A stretch of 64,000 bases of DNA from Desulfuromonadaceae bacterium (GTDB lineage: Bacteria > Desulfobacterota > Desulfuromonadia > Geobacterales > Pseudopelobacteraceae): positions 89,033 to 153,032 of the forward strand of contig JAQUHA010000003.1 in the NCBI GenBank assembly GCA_028683855.1. The letters run 5' to 3'. The number at the start of each line of letters is the position of its first letter. Position 1 is the stretch's first letter. Positions 10,517 through 20,406 of this stretch are shown here, one piece after another. Under the pieces are notes generated by a model. That model did not search any database, was not told where the DNA came from, and was given only the letters and a program-made list of their open reading frames with translations. The translations under genes were made by a program, and so were the position numbers.

Positions 10517-11032
10517 ATGAATGAGCAGAATGGAATTATTACATTTAAAGGGAATCCAATGACTCTCTTGGGGAATGCGTTAAAAGTAGGTGATCAGGCT
10601 CCTGATTTTACTGTTGTAGATAATGGTCTGGCTCCTGCCACACTCTCAACATTTGAATCTAAGGTGAAAATTATTAGCGCGGTTCCTTCTCTCGATACAC
10701 CGGTTTGCGATACAGAAACCAGACGTTTTAATCAGGAAGCTGCAACTTTATCAGATAATATTGCGGTACTGACGATAAGTCTTGATCTCCCTTTTGCACA
10801 GAAACGCTGGTGCGGCTCCGCTGGTATAGATAAGGTTGTGACTCTTTCAGACTATCGTGATCGTTCCTTTGGTCTCGCTTACGGCGTTCTTATAAAGGAG
10901 TTGCTTCTCTTAAGTCGTGCCGTATTTGTGGTTGACGCTAAAAATATCATCCGTTACATACAGATTGTTCCGGAAGTAACATCTGAGCCTGATTATTCAG
11001 CTGCTATCGCTGCAGCAAAAGCTGCGCTCTAA
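10517..11032 (+). CDS. tpx: Thiol peroxidase Tpx (atypical 2-Cys peroxiredoxin)
   Basis: A 171-residue peroxiredoxin that reduces hydrogen and alkyl peroxides using thioredoxin. The peroxidatic motif PSLDTPVCDTETR puts the attacking Cys at residue 64 and the resolving Cys (RWCG) at 99, the roughly 35-residue spacing typical of Tpx. The start is supported by a strong GAGGAG site nine bases upstream. It is a stand-alone gene between the CHAT operon and convergent EF-P genes; an inverted repeat just upstream may be regulatory. It would protect an oxygen-sensitive anaerobe. The usual Tpx length is about 165-170, so the gene looks intact. Confidence 0.95.
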   Translation: MNEQNGIITFKGNPMTLLGNALKVGDQAPDFTVVDNGLAPATLSTFESKVKIISAVPSLDTPVCDTETRRFNQEAATLSDNIAVLTISLDLPFAQKRWCGSAGIDKVVTLSDYRDRSFGLAYGVLIKELLLLSRAVFVVDAKNIIRYIQIVPEVTSEPDYSAAIAAAKAAL

Positions 11033-11129
11033 TCTCTTACTCCTTATTTGAATTCTCTCCCGGTTGGCTTATCTTATTTATTATGCCTGCCAGGAGAATT
11101 TCTGTTGATCCGCTCTTGTAGTTATTCGG

Positions 11130-12038
11130 TTATAACTCTTCGGGAGTAAAAGCTACAATTTCATCAATGCTGTCTACACCTGCAGTCAACATAACCAGCC
11201 TGTCAACACCCAGAGCGATTCCTGCAGATGGGGGCATATCAGCTAAAGTTTTTAAAAATGGTTCTGGTAGAGGCAGGATTGCCTCTCCATTCTTGTGTCG
11301 TATGCGGTTTGCCTCTTCAAAACGAAACCGCTGTTCAACTGGATCAATAAGCTCACTGAATCCGTTCGCAAGCTCCAGACCACCTACATAGAGTTCAAAC
11401 CTTTCTGCCAGCTCAATGTTATCAGGTTTAGTTCGGGCAAGCGAAGCAAGTTCTTTGGGATAGTCCATCAGAATTACCGGTGTTTTATATTTTGCCAGTG
11501 CCGGCTCAATATTGGACGTAAGAATCTCTTCGTAGGCTTCGTTTCTAAGGGTGTCCCATACCTTTGTATGGGTAAAACGGGAAAAGGCTTCTTCGACGGT
11601 AAATAGCTTCCATGGGGCAAATGGATCGATTTCAATCGTATTATGAATAAACAGGCGTTTATCTGGTAAGCATCTTGACGCTACAAACTGCAGAAGATCT
11701 TTACAATCATCCATCAATGTATAGTAATCAGAATCGGATCTGTACCATTCAAGCATAGTGAATTCAGATAAGTGTCGCGACCCTCTTTCATCTGATCTCC
11801 AGCAGTGAGATATCTGAAATATTCTATCGTACCCGCGTGAGAGGAGGCGTTTCATACAGATTTCAGGTGATGTTTGCAACTGGTGGGAGGGGAGGGCGAT
11901 AACCGGATTTATGTACTCTTCCGGGGCATTGGCAGGAATCAGAAGGGGAGTTTCAACTTCAAGAAACCCCCTCTCCCAAAAAAAATCCCTAATAGATTTA
12001 ACTACTTGCGCCCTTAGTTTCAAGGCAGCAATTTTCAT
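11130..12038 (-). CDS. epmA: EF-P lysine ligase EpmA (GenX/PoxA)
   Basis: A 302-residue class II lysyl-tRNA-synthetase paralogue lacking the N-terminal anticodon-binding domain. Such proteins attach (beta-)lysine to the conserved lysine of elongation factor P. Class II motif 2 is visible as CWRSDERGSRHLSEFTMLEWY and motif 3 as GIALGVDRLVML. It lies four bases downstream of efp and is surely cotranscribed, which strongly supports the function. The aminomutase EpmB and hydroxylase EpmC are not in the window. The length is slightly below the E. coli protein (325). Confidence 0.92.
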   Translation of the reverse strand: MKIAALKLRAQVVKSIRDFFWERGFLEVETPLLIPANAPEEYINPVIALPSHQLQTSPEICMKRLLSRGYDRIFQISHCWRSDERGSRHLSEFTMLEWYRSDSDYYTLMDDCKDLLQFVASRCLPDKRLFIHNTIEIDPFAPWKLFTVEEAFSRFTHTKVWDTLRNEAYEEILTSNIEPALAKYKTPVILMDYPKELASLARTKPDNIELAERFELYVGGLELANGFSELIDPVEQRFRFEEANRIRHKNGEAILPLPEPFLKTLADMPPSAGIALGVDRLVMLTAGVDSIDEIVAFTPEEL

Positions 12039-12042
12039 TGTT

Positions 12043-12606
12043 TCAACCCTTTACTCGAGTTGAATATTCACCTGTGCGGGTATCTATGACTATTAATTCA
12101 CCCTCTTCTATAAACGGTGGAACTCGCAGCACATAACCGGTTTCAACTGTTGCGGGTTTTGAATCATTCCCGCTCGTATCGCCTTTTGCCCACTGCTCTG
12201 TTTCAGTTACACGAAGATTTACAAAATTAGGGAGTGATATTCCGATAGCTTTTTCGCCAAAGATCATTACGTCAACTTTAAGATTCTCAAGCAGATAATT
12301 TTTCGCATCACCCATTGCAGACTCTTCCATAACAATCTGCTCGTAAGTCTGTTGATCCATGAAAGTATAATGTTCACCTTCTTTGTACAGATACTCCATT
12401 TGTCGCTCTTCCAAACTTGCCGGCTCAAAAGACTCTCCAGAACGATATGTTCTGTCAAGAAGGGTACCGTTTATCATGTTACGCATCTTTGTGCGGTACA
12501 AAGCCTGACCTTTACCCGGTTTAACAAAGTCAAAAGCAACAACCAGGTACGGGTCACCATCTAAAGTAATTTTCAATCCTTTTTTCAGATCAGCTACTGA
12601 ATACAT
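12043..12606 (-). CDS. efp: Translation elongation factor P
   Basis: A 187-residue protein with KOW-like N-terminal, OB and C-terminal domains. It relieves ribosome stalling at polyproline. The modification loop reads KPGKGQA, with the acceptor lysine at residue 32, equivalent to E. coli Lys34, so it is of the EpmA-modified type rather than the rhamnosylated arginine type. The C-terminal signature IDTRTGEYSTRV is intact. It is immediately followed by epmA, the matching modifying enzyme. Confidence 0.96.
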   Translation of the reverse strand: MYSVADLKKGLKITLDGDPYLVVAFDFVKPGKGQALYRTKMRNMINGTLLDRTYRSGESFEPASLEERQMEYLYKEGEHYTFMDQQTYEQIVMEESAMGDAKNYLLENLKVDVMIFGEKAIGISLPNFVNLRVTETEQWAKGDTSGNDSKPATVETGYVLRVPPFIEEGELIVIDTRTGEYSTRVKG

Positions 12607-12639
12607 TTAATCCTCGCATATTGTTTATTTTCAAACGAC

Positions 12640-12666
12640 ACAAGCCCTCCAGATGGACGGGCTTGT
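12640..12666 (-). terminator. Hairpin after infA, possible terminator
   Basis: An inverted repeat with arms ACAAGCCC and GGGCTTGT and an 11-base loop lies between infA and efp. The T-run after the stem in the minus direction is weak (GTCGTTTG), so termination may be partial and efp could receive read-through. Confidence 0.45.
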
Positions 12667-12691
12667 TGGTGAAAACCAAAAAAATAACAGT

Positions 12692-12910
12692 CTATTTTGC
12701 GCGATAGGTAATACGACCCCTTGTAAGATCGTAGGGAGACAGCTCAACGGTAACTTTGTCACCTGGAAGAATTTTGATAAAATACTTACGCATTTTGCCC
12801 GAAATATGAGCCAGAACAATATGTTCATTTTCAAGTTTTACCCTGAACATTGCATTCGGCAACGGTTCTATGACTGTGCCTTCAACTTCAATAGCTTCCT
12901 CTTTACTCAT
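12692..12910 (-). CDS. infA: Translation initiation factor IF-1
   Basis: A 72-residue single S1/OB-fold protein, exactly the family length. It binds the ribosomal A site during initiation. Diagnostic stretches are [32 protein letters not shown] and [18 protein letters not shown] ribosome site precedes the ATG. It is not in a ribosomal-protein operon here but stands beside efp-epmA. Confidence 0.97.
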   Translation of the reverse strand: MSKEEAIEVEGTVIEPLPNAMFRVKLENEHIVLAHISGKMRKYFIKILPGDKVTVELSPYDLTRGRITYRAK

Positions 12911-13092
12911 ACTTTGTCAAGCTCCTCAATAAGCGTTTTTAAAACTGTATCACAATACTTATAGCTCATTGAAAATGCAAGCAAATTGTTATAACTTCAC
13001 TATAAAATCTCCCATAAGATATATTATGTCAAGTACGATGTTGTCGCAGGAAGCCCCATTACAGATTAGAGAAAAACATCTTGAAAATCAAA
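12911..13092 (-). promoter_or_regulatory. Gap upstream of infA with a candidate promoter
   Basis: This 182-base AT-rich gap contains no ORF. Reading the minus strand, a TTGACA hexamer (plus coordinates 13027-13032) is followed by AT-rich sequence that could hold a -10 element. A second TTGCAT/TATTGT pair with 17-base spacing lies closer to infA. Both are weak calls from sequence alone. Confidence 0.3.
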
Positions 13093-14088
13093 TCACCACT
13101 GTCCATTGCATATCCCTATCAATAAACCATGAATCAGAACATAAGATATCCCGCCGGTTTTTGAAGAAACATCCGATTTGTATAATTCTTCAAAAATCAG
13201 TTTCAACTCGTCTCTTGAGAAGTTCTGCGCCTGCTTAACAATATCGCCCATAAAAAATGAATTTATCGACAACTCTCTACCAATATCTGATTGAGGCATT
13301 TTTTTATCAAGCAGTTCTCTTACCCTCCAAAGCTTCCTGAAATGACTGCTTAGAGCTCCAATAATCATTGGCGCATCGTCACCATTTAAAAAAAGAGCAT
13401 CCAGACTTCTGATTGCATTGGAGATATCTCGTAACCCAATATATCTCGCAAGTTCAAATGCCGTGAAAGCTTTGCTGCTGCTGGCTATCGTACGGACATC
13501 GTCAACGGTTATACGCTGTTTAGAACCGACGTAGACTGCCAGTTTCTCAATCTGTGAACTGAGTTCCTGAAGATTATTGCCAATAAGTACTGCCAACATT
13601 TCAGCAGCAGCATTATCTATCGGTTTTCCATGTATAACCGCCTCAGACTGAATGAAACCGGCAAGCTTGTTGTCATAAAACCGTTTATATTCAACCAGTT
13701 CACCATGTTTTTTAAGTTCAATAAAGAACTTTTTACGTTGATCTGTTTTTGTTCCGGTAAGAATAAGGCAGGTAGTTGTTGATGGGTTTTTTATATACGG
13801 CAGCATGGTCTCTAAAGCATCAGCTTTCAGCTGCTCTGCCCGCTTTACCAATACTACACGCCTGTCTGAAAACATGGGTAGAGTCTGTGCCGCATCAACA
13901 ATGTCAACGCCTTTAGACTCATTACCGTAAAAAAGATTAAAATTAAAATCTTTAAGAGACTTATCAAGAGATTTGTCGAGCAAATTATTTACTGATCTCT
14001 CAACCAGAAACTGTTCTTCTCCATAAAGAAAGCAAATTGCCGGTATGTTACCCTTCCTGAGAGCAGTATCAAATTCCTGTGAAGTCAT
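13093..14088 (-). CDS. holA: DNA polymerase III delta subunit
   Basis: A 331-residue clamp-loader subunit that opens the beta clamp. The N-terminal segment (CFLYGEEQFLVERSVNNLL), the central hydrophobic beta strands (RRVVLVKRAEQL, TTCLILTG) and the C-terminal helical collar with AFELARYIGLRD and SSHFRKLWRVRELL fit the HolA family and its usual length. It lies two bases after lptE and four genes after the chemosensory block. The leuS-lptE-holA order is common in this group of bacteria. Confidence 0.9.
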   Translation of the reverse strand: MTSQEFDTALRKGNIPAICFLYGEEQFLVERSVNNLLDKSLDKSLKDFNFNLFYGNESKGVDIVDAAQTLPMFSDRRVVLVKRAEQLKADALETMLPYIKNPSTTTCLILTGTKTDQRKKFFIELKKHGELVEYKRFYDNKLAGFIQSEAVIHGKPIDNAAAEMLAVLIGNNLQELSSQIEKLAVYVGSKQRITVDDVRTIASSSKAFTAFELARYIGLRDISNAIRSLDALFLNGDDAPMIIGALSSHFRKLWRVRELLDKKMPQSDIGRELSINSFFMGDIVKQAQNFSRDELKLIFEELYKSDVSSKTGGISYVLIHGLLIGICNGQW

Positions 14089-14090
14089 CT

Positions 14091-14618
14091 TTAATAGGAC
14101 TCTTCTGTTGATGTAATAAACTTATGAGCAATTATTCGTGCGGCTGCGTCAAGTGCCAGATCTTCTGAATTATGCTGAAGCGAAAGATTTGTATTTGCGG
14201 GGTACTGTTTGGAGCCTTGAAGCTGCCCTCTCCAAAGCGGCAGCTTTTTGCTTTTATCCAAAATTTCCAACTCAAGATTCAAATCAAGACGAAATTCTTT
14301 TACCTGATCCAGAGCGGAATATGAAACAGCAGTGTTTGAAAAAGAAATTATTTTTGCTTTAACAACTATATCTGCTGATTCTTCATTTTCTGAAGTGGTT
14401 AATCCTCTAAGAGCGTGCAGTTCATCATAAAAGGCTCTTCTCAAAACCGTTTGTGCTGTTGAGTTAACAGTCTCATTTTTAAAAAATGGTATCCAAATTG
14501 ATCTGGAACTGCCAATACCATTAGCCGATTGTGAATTGGTAAAGTGATAACCGCAACCTACTATTGAGCTCAAAATAATAAAAAGCAGGAGTCGAGGTAT
14601 CCATAATGAAATTAACAT
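14091..14618 (-). CDS. lptE: LPS-assembly lipoprotein LptE
   Basis: A 175-residue lipoprotein, with a signal peptide ending in the lipobox SSIVGC followed by GYHF, typical of LptE/RlpB. It plugs the LptD barrel in the outer membrane and helps deliver lipopolysaccharide. The body has FFKNETVNSTAQTVLRRAF and a C-terminal DLALDAAARIIAHKF helix, both characteristic. It is flanked by leuS (3-base gap) and holA (2-base gap), the conserved order, supporting the call despite generally low sequence identity in this family. Confidence 0.88.
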   Translation of the reverse strand: MLISLWIPRLLLFIILSSIVGCGYHFTNSQSANGIGSSRSIWIPFFKNETVNSTAQTVLRRAFYDELHALRGLTTSENEESADIVVKAKIISFSNTAVSYSALDQVKEFRLDLNLELEILDKSKKLPLWRGQLQGSKQYPANTNLSLQHNSEDLALDAAARIIAHKFITSTEESY

Positions 14619-14621
14619 CCC

Positions 14622-17093
14622 CTACCCCACGACAATATTCAGCAGTTTTCCTGGCACATATATGATTTTACGAATTGTATTACCTGCTATAAGCTGTATT
14701 ATTTTCTCATCTTTCATTGCTAACTCTTTGATATTATCTTCCGATGTTCCGGCAGGAACGGTAATTTTTGAACGCAACTTCCCGTTTACCTGAATTACCA
14801 CAAGCAGTTCATCATCAATGACAGCACTCTTATCATATTCCGGCCATGGTGTCTGTGTAAGCGGAGTCTGATGTCCAAGGCTGAACCATAACTCTTCGGT
14901 TACATGAGGCACAAATGGGGACATTAACATAACAATACTTTCCAATGCCTCTTTCATAACTCCAGAAAACTGGGGTGTTGCAAGTTTTGCCGATTGAACA
15001 ATATTGAGCAACTCCATAACCGAAGCAATCGCAGTATTAAAATGAAAACTTTCTTCAAGATCTTCAGTTACTTTTCTTATAGTTTTATGAACCGATCTGC
15101 GAAGCACACGCTCTTCTTCAGATAATAGATTAACATCCAACGGGGATGCTTTTCTAACTAACTCCAGATGTTCATTAACCAATTTCCAGATTCGATTTAA
15201 AAAGCGAAATGACCCTTCAACGCCCTGATCGTTCCAATCAAGATCTTTTTCGGGTGGCGCGGCAAAAAGTGAAAAAAGACGAGCTGTATCCGCACCATAT
15301 TTTGATATCAATGCGTCCGGGTCAACAACATTACCTTTGGATTTGCTCATTTTCGCACCGTCTTTAATGACCATCCCCTGCGTCAGAAGATTCATAAAGG
15401 GCTCGTCCGCTGAAATATACCCGAGATCCCGCATTACTTTAGTAAAAAACCTCGCATACAGTAGATGCAGAACAGCATGTTCAATACCCCCGATGTACTG
15501 GTCAACCGACATCCAGTAATCTACTGATTTACGATCAAGAATATCTTCTTTGAAGTCCGGGCAGCAGTAGCGGAGGAAATACCATGACGACTGTACAAAA
15601 GTATCCATAGTATCGGTTTCGCGTCTGGCAGGTTTGCCGCAGGTTGGACAAATACAGTTGACAAACGACTCCATCTGCGCAAGCGGACTACCACCCTCAC
15701 CGCTAAATTCAACATTCTTTGGAAGCAGAACCGGCAAATCTTTTTCAGGTACAGCAACTACTCCGCATTTATCGCAGTAAATAACCGGTATTGGATTACC
15801 CCAGTATCGCTGTCTGGATATGCCCCAGTCACGAAGACGGTAATTCACAGTTTTAGAACCAAGATCCTTCTGCTGGAGAAAATCAGCAATAGCTCCCTTT
15901 GCTGAGGTATTTTCAAGTCCGTCAAACTGATCAGAATTAACCATTATTCCGGATTCAGTATAAGCTTCTGTCATGCCTGCCGGATCCAGTAAAACGTCTG
16001 CAGGTTGAATAACAACCTTCATGGGGAGATCATATTTTCTGGCAAATTCGAAATCGCGCTGATCATGTGTAGGTACCGCCATAACCGCGCCTGTTCCGTA
16101 ATCCATCAAAACAAAATTTGCCAGAAAAACAGGCATTTTTACCCCGGTCAAAGGGTTGATGCAGTATGAACCGGTAAATACACCCTCTTTCTCCAGATCA
16201 TCAGATGTACGTTTAATACGATCTGTTTTTTTGATTTTATCAATAAAAGCTGCAACAGCGTCTTTCTGGTCTGCTGTTGCAAGTTCAATCGCTCTGGGGT
16301 GTTCAGGGGCAAGAGACATGAATGTCGCGCCGTAAACTGTATCCTGCCTGGTAGTAAATACTCTTATTGATTCAGTACTGTTTTCAAGCGGAAAATCTAT
16401 TTCACAACCAAAACTCTTTCCTATCCAGTTACGTTGCATAACAAGAACACGTTCCGGCCAACCGGGTAGCTTAAATGTGTTTTCAAGAAGTTCTTCGGCA
16501 TAATCTGTTATCCGAAAAAACCACTGATCAAGCTCTTTCTGCTTTACTTCCGTATCACATCGCCAGCAGCCGCCATCCTCAACCTGTTCGTTGGCAAGTA
16601 CAGTTTCGCAATGAGGACACCAGTTAACAAAAGAGGTCTTTTTATAGGCTAACCCCTTAGCAAACATTTCAAGAAAAAGTTTTTGTTCCCACCTGTAGTA
16701 ATCAACGTCGCAAGTTGCAAGTTCGCGATCCCAGTCATAAGAGAAACCCATCTTTTTGATCTGCTTTCGCATATAGTCGATATTTTCGTATGTCCATGTT
16801 GCCGGGTGGCTATTGTTCTGGATAGCTGCATTTTCGGCAGGCATACCAAAAGCATCCCACCCCATAGGATGCATGACGTTGAACCCGCGCATCCTTTTAA
16901 AACGACCTATAACATCTCCGATGGAATAGTTGCGAACGTGTCCCATGTGGATACGCCCTGATGGATATGGAAACATCTCCAGTAGGTAATATTTGGGTTT
17001 TTCATTTTCGGCGGTCACCTTGAAGGTCTTCTTGTTCTCCCAGATTGACTGCCATTTCTGTTCAACTTCTTTAGGTATGTACTTCTGTTCCAC
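14622..17093 (-). CDS. leuS: Leucyl-tRNA synthetase
   Basis: An 823-residue class Ia synthetase of normal bacterial length. The HIGH-type motif appears as [18 protein letters not shown] near residue 43 and the KMSKS loop as [14 protein letters not shown] near residue 575. The inserted CP1 editing domain lies between, and a zinc-ribbon-like CxxC pair ([13 protein letters not shown]...CWRC) is present near 160. It is part of the run cytochrome-leuS-lptE-holA with very small gaps. Nothing unusual is visible. Confidence 0.97.
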   Translation of the reverse strand: MEQKYIPKEVEQKWQSIWENKKTFKVTAENEKPKYYLLEMFPYPSGRIHMGHVRNYSIGDVIGRFKRMRGFNVMHPMGWDAFGMPAENAAIQNNSHPATWTYENIDYMRKQIKKMGFSYDWDRELATCDVDYYRWEQKLFLEMFAKGLAYKKTSFVNWCPHCETVLANEQVEDGGCWRCDTEVKQKELDQWFFRITDYAEELLENTFKLPGWPERVLVMQRNWIGKSFGCEIDFPLENSTESIRVFTTRQDTVYGATFMSLAPEHPRAIELATADQKDAVAAFIDKIKKTDRIKRTSDDLEKEGVFTGSYCINPLTGVKMPVFLANFVLMDYGTGAVMAVPTHDQRDFEFARKYDLPMKVVIQPADVLLDPAGMTEAYTESGIMVNSDQFDGLENTSAKGAIADFLQQKDLGSKTVNYRLRDWGISRQRYWGNPIPVIYCDKCGVVAVPEKDLPVLLPKNVEFSGEGGSPLAQMESFVNCICPTCGKPARRETDTMDTFVQSSWYFLRYCCPDFKEDILDRKSVDYWMSVDQYIGGIEHAVLHLLYARFFTKVMRDLGYISADEPFMNLLTQGMVIKDGAKMSKSKGNVVDPDALISKYGADTARLFSLFAAPPEKDLDWNDQGVEGSFRFLNRIWKLVNEHLELVRKASPLDVNLLSEEERVLRRSVHKTIRKVTEDLEESFHFNTAIASVMELLNIVQSAKLATPQFSGVMKEALESIVMLMSPFVPHVTEELWFSLGHQTPLTQTPWPEYDKSAVIDDELLVVIQVNGKLRSKITVPAGTSEDNIKELAMKDEKIIQLIAGNTIRKIIYVPGKLLNIVVG

Positions 17094-17141
17094 GATAAGT
17101 TCCTTTCATCTCTTCGATACGCTGTTTTTTTAATTAGATAT

Positions 17142-19304
17142 TTACTGCATTCTTTGAGGACGCCAGTCTGACTCTTTCTGGTGGCATCGCTCACATGCCA
17201 ACGGATCTTTTACGCTGAATGCCATACTGAAACCATGGCATGCTCCGCAGAATTTGCCCTGATCCATCTCTTTCATAACCCATCGTTTGTCAGTAGTTCC
17301 GGATGGTATGGCGCTATAATGACAATCTTTGCAGACATAACCTTTGTCAAAGTGCGGTTTGTGAACAAAGTCGACATTTCCGGTGTTTGCAGAGAGTTCA
17401 TAGCGGATAGAGAGCGGAGTCCCCGGATGACACTTTATGCAGTTACCTTTTACGCTGAATGCTGAGGAGTCATCATGACAACTGCCACACGATTTTCCCT
17501 GCTCCATCTGCTCCATAGTATAACGCTTGTTTTCACTGGCTGGGATAAACAGGTCGGGGTGACAATCCTTACAGCTATACGCGGCAATATGAACGGTATG
17601 ACTGAAAACTGCACTGCTTGAGCGGAAATTTATCTGTTTTACTGTGTGGCATTTCTGGCAGTCGTTTTTTACCCCGAAAGCACTCTGACCGTCATGGCAA
17701 GCTCCACACGACTTACCGTTTTCCATATCCGACATTTTAGCTCTTACGCTCTCCTTGCCGGCTTTAAAAATGCCGTTATGGCACTCTGTACAGCTGAACA
17801 TACTCTTATGTACATTGTGACTGAATATTGTATCACCGGTCTCTTTTACTTTAAAAACGGCATCCACTGTAGAATTATGACATTTATCACAATCACCTTT
17901 AACGCTGAAAGCTGTTGAGCTGTTATGGCAACTGCCGCACGACTCCCCTTTTTCCATCTCGGTCATGGTAAATCTTTTATTTACATGACCGGCACTGAAC
18001 AGTTTGTTGTGGCAATCAGAACATGAATACATTGAAAGGTGCTTATCATGATTAAACCTTGCATCATCCGAAAAGAGAACTTCTTTTACAGGATGACATC
18101 TGCTGCAGTCAGAAACCGGAAAAGCGGTTTTACCTTCGTGGCAGGTTCCGCACGATTTACCCTTTTCCATATCCCCCATACTAAATCGCGATGCAGCAGA
18201 ACCGGTAGTAAAAACTCCATTGTGACAATCAGTACAAGCGTACATTTCACGATGTATCGAGTGACTGAAAGAAACCGTCCCTGCATCCTTGATTTTAAAG
18301 AGTGTATCGTCAGGTGTTGAAAAATGACATTTTTCACAACTTCCGTTAACCCCGAACGCACTCTTCCCATCATGGCAGGCACCACACGATTTTCCCTTCT
18401 CCATCTCCGGCATTGTATATCTTATGCTTCTGTTTCCACCAAAAAAGATTGCACTATGACAATCATCGCATTTAAACATCTCCAGATGTTTAACATGACT
18501 GAATCTTGCATCAAAAGCCTTGAAAGTAATCTCTGAAACATTTTTATGGCACTTCTGGCAGTCACCTTTAACCGAAAAAGCAGTGCTGCTGTTGTGGCAG
18601 GCGCCGCAGGATTTCCCTGATTCCATGTCAAGCATGGTGTTACTTATACGATTTGGTCCAGGCACGAAAATCTTGTTGTGACATTCAGAGCATGAAAAAG
18701 ACATTTCAAGATGGGCTGAGTGGCTGAATACCGAACCGCCAGCCATCGGGATATCACTAACCTTATGACACTTGACGCAGTCACCTGTTACGCTGAAAGC
18801 GCTTTTACCATCATGGCACGCACCGCATGATCTACCCTGCTGCATTTGTGACATTGTTGAATGGACATTTGTTTTATCAGCTTTAAACAGTCCGTCGTGG
18901 CAGTCAGCACAGCTGAACATACCGAGATGCTTGTTATGTTCAAAAACAAGAGTTCCAAAGTCAGGGATAATTATTGATACTTTATCAACCTTGTGACAGG
19001 TTGAACAGTCTGCAAGCTGAGGGTTTTTAGGGTTATCCTTGTTGTGACACGCACCGCAGGATTTCCCCTTTTCCATCTCTGCCATTGTCACGCGTGGATT
19101 ATTTTTGCGAATAATATGATAAACAGAGTTATGGCATGCCGCACAATTGTTATTAATGCTTTTAAGATGATTCTCATGGCTGAAAGGTATATTACCGGCG
19201 TTATCGGTTTTAATGTTGATAATTTCCCTAAAGTCTGCCGTTACGACTGTTGAATATGAAACAACTGAAATGAAAAGAAAAATATTTATCAACCTTAAAA
19301 TCAT
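17142..19304 (-). CDS. 27-haem c7-type cytochrome (nine triheme repeats)
   Basis: A 720-residue exported cytochrome. An N-terminal signal peptide (hydrophobic, ending near VVTADF) is followed by nine repeats of about 75 residues. Each carries three CxxCH haem-binding sites, 27 in total by direct count. The repeat pattern is F-S-H-x-x-H-L, C-x-D-C-H, an M-x-x-M-x-x-GKSCGACH block, then AFSVxxDCxKCH, which is the triheme c7-type ('nanowire') domain. Polymers of this domain with 12 or 27 haems are known from Geobacter and are thought to form elongated periplasmic electron wires. The last repeat is the most divergent. It lies 34 bases downstream of cheB and 48 before leuS, so it may be transcribed with the chemosensory genes. 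Cell site is inferred to be the periplasm; no lipobox or anchor is seen. Confidence 0.93.
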   Translation of the reverse strand: MILRLINIFLFISVVSYSTVVTADFREIINIKTDNAGNIPFSHENHLKSINNNCAACHNSVYHIIRKNNPRVTMAEMEKGKSCGACHNKDNPKNPQLADCSTCHKVDKVSIIIPDFGTLVFEHNKHLGMFSCADCHDGLFKADKTNVHSTMSQMQQGRSCGACHDGKSAFSVTGDCVKCHKVSDIPMAGGSVFSHSAHLEMSFSCSECHNKIFVPGPNRISNTMLDMESGKSCGACHNSSTAFSVKGDCQKCHKNVSEITFKAFDARFSHVKHLEMFKCDDCHSAIFFGGNRSIRYTMPEMEKGKSCGACHDGKSAFGVNGSCEKCHFSTPDDTLFKIKDAGTVSFSHSIHREMYACTDCHNGVFTTGSAASRFSMGDMEKGKSCGTCHEGKTAFPVSDCSRCHPVKEVLFSDDARFNHDKHLSMYSCSDCHNKLFSAGHVNKRFTMTEMEKGESCGSCHNSSTAFSVKGDCDKCHNSTVDAVFKVKETGDTIFSHNVHKSMFSCTECHNGIFKAGKESVRAKMSDMENGKSCGACHDGQSAFGVKNDCQKCHTVKQINFRSSSAVFSHTVHIAAYSCKDCHPDLFIPASENKRYTMEQMEQGKSCGSCHDDSSAFSVKGNCIKCHPGTPLSIRYELSANTGNVDFVHKPHFDKGYVCKDCHYSAIPSGTTDKRWVMKEMDQGKFCGACHGFSMAFSVKDPLACERCHQKESDWRPQRMQ

Positions 19305-19338
19305 AAATTCACCTTTAACAGTTTCGGGTTCTTAGTTA

Positions 19339-20406
19339 CTAGAACCCCCCCTGATTAATAATTTCAGCTACAATTTTATCCAATGGCACAAGACGGTCAA
19401 CAACTCCGGTAGCTACAGCTTCACGCGGCATACCATAAACAATTGAGGTTTCTTCAGACTCGGCAATCACAAAACCGCCGTTTTCTTTAATAGCCTGAAT
19501 TCCCTTACTACCGTCATTACCCATCCCGGTAAGAATAACTGCAGCTACTCTCTTACGGTAAATACTGGCGCACGATTCGAGCATAACGTCAACAGAAGGG
19601 ATATAACGGTCGGAAGTAGATGGTTCGATGATCCTTGCTGTTACCTGCCCCCCACATACTTCAAAGACCATGTTTTTGCCGCCCGGTGCAATCAGCACTC
19701 TTCCGGGAAGAACCAGGTCGCCGTCCTCAGCCTCTTTTACGTCGAAAAGTGAACTGCGATTCAATCTTTCGGCAAAAGCCTTAGTGAAACCGGCCGGCAT
19801 ATGTTGTGAAACAACAATTGCAAAAGGATATTTTTCTTCAAATGTTGAAAATATATGCTGAAGTGCAGGCGGCCCACCGGTTGAAGTTCCGATAGCAACA
19901 AGATCTATTGCGTGGTGAATACCTATCCCTGCTCTTCCACTCTGTGCAGCATCTGTATGAGCAGTTCCGGTATTTGAAGATATTGTTACTCTTCTTGCGT
20001 GACTGTCGGATTTTAAAGCCAGAACCTGAAGAACCTTTTTCTGTAAATCCTCTTTTATGGTTAACAGATCAATTGACGCGGTTCCGGATGGTTTTGATAC
20101 AAAGTCCAGCGCTCCTAGTTCCAGTGCCTTAAAAACCTTGTCGGCGCTGGAAAGCGCGCTGATAATTATAACCGGTATTGAAAAACGTGTTGTAAGGATG
20201 CGGAGCAGTGTAAAGCCGTCCATCTTGGGCATTTCAAGATCGAGAGTAACCAGATCGGGCTTTAGAGCTATTACCTTTTGAATTCCCTCTTCACCGTTAA
20301 CTGCATAGCCTACCACTTCAACAGTATCGATGCCTTCGAGCATCTTTGTTATGCTTCTCCGACTAAACGCCGAGTCGTCTACAACAAGAATCCTGATTTT
20401 TTTCAT
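19339..20406 (-). CDS. cheB: Chemotaxis response regulator methylesterase CheB
   Basis: A 355-residue protein. I use the ATG at 20406, whose ATGA overlaps the cheR stop, rather than the GTG six bases upstream. The N-terminal receiver shows VVDDSAF and the phosphoacceptor in [10 protein letters not shown] (Asp56). After a linker (~130-160) comes the methylesterase domain with the triad motifs GTSTGGPP (Ser), SQHMPAGF (His) and MGNDGSKG (Asp). It removes methyl groups from chemoreceptor glutamates and opposes CheR encoded next door. No receptor is encoded in the window, so its substrate must be elsewhere. Confidence 0.95.
   Translation of the reverse strand: MKKIRILVVDDSAFSRRSITKMLEGIDTVEVVGYAVNGEEGIQKVIALKPDLVTLDLEMPKMDGFTLLRILTTRFSIPVIIISALSSADKVFKALELGALDFVSKPSGTASIDLLTIKEDLQKKVLQVLALKSDSHARRVTISSNTGTAHTDAAQSGRAGIGIHHAIDLVAIGTSTGGPPALQHIFSTFEEKYPFAIVVSQHMPAGFTKAFAERLNRSSLFDVKEAEDGDLVLPGRVLIAPGGKNMVFEVCGGQVTARIIEPSTSDRYIPSVDVMLESCASIYRKRVAAVILTGMGNDGSKGIQAIKENGGFVIAESEETSIVYGMPREAVATGVVDRLVPLDKIVAEIINQGGF

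Noticed and set aside
11033..11129. Terminator between tpx and epmA
   Set aside because: The only inverted pair (GAATTCTC/GAGAATTT) has a long loop and no T run, so it was not called.
17142..19304. Regular repeats looking like a repeat array or CRISPR
   Set aside because: They are protein-level triheme repeats in one open frame; spacing is about 225 bases and the DNA copies are diverged.
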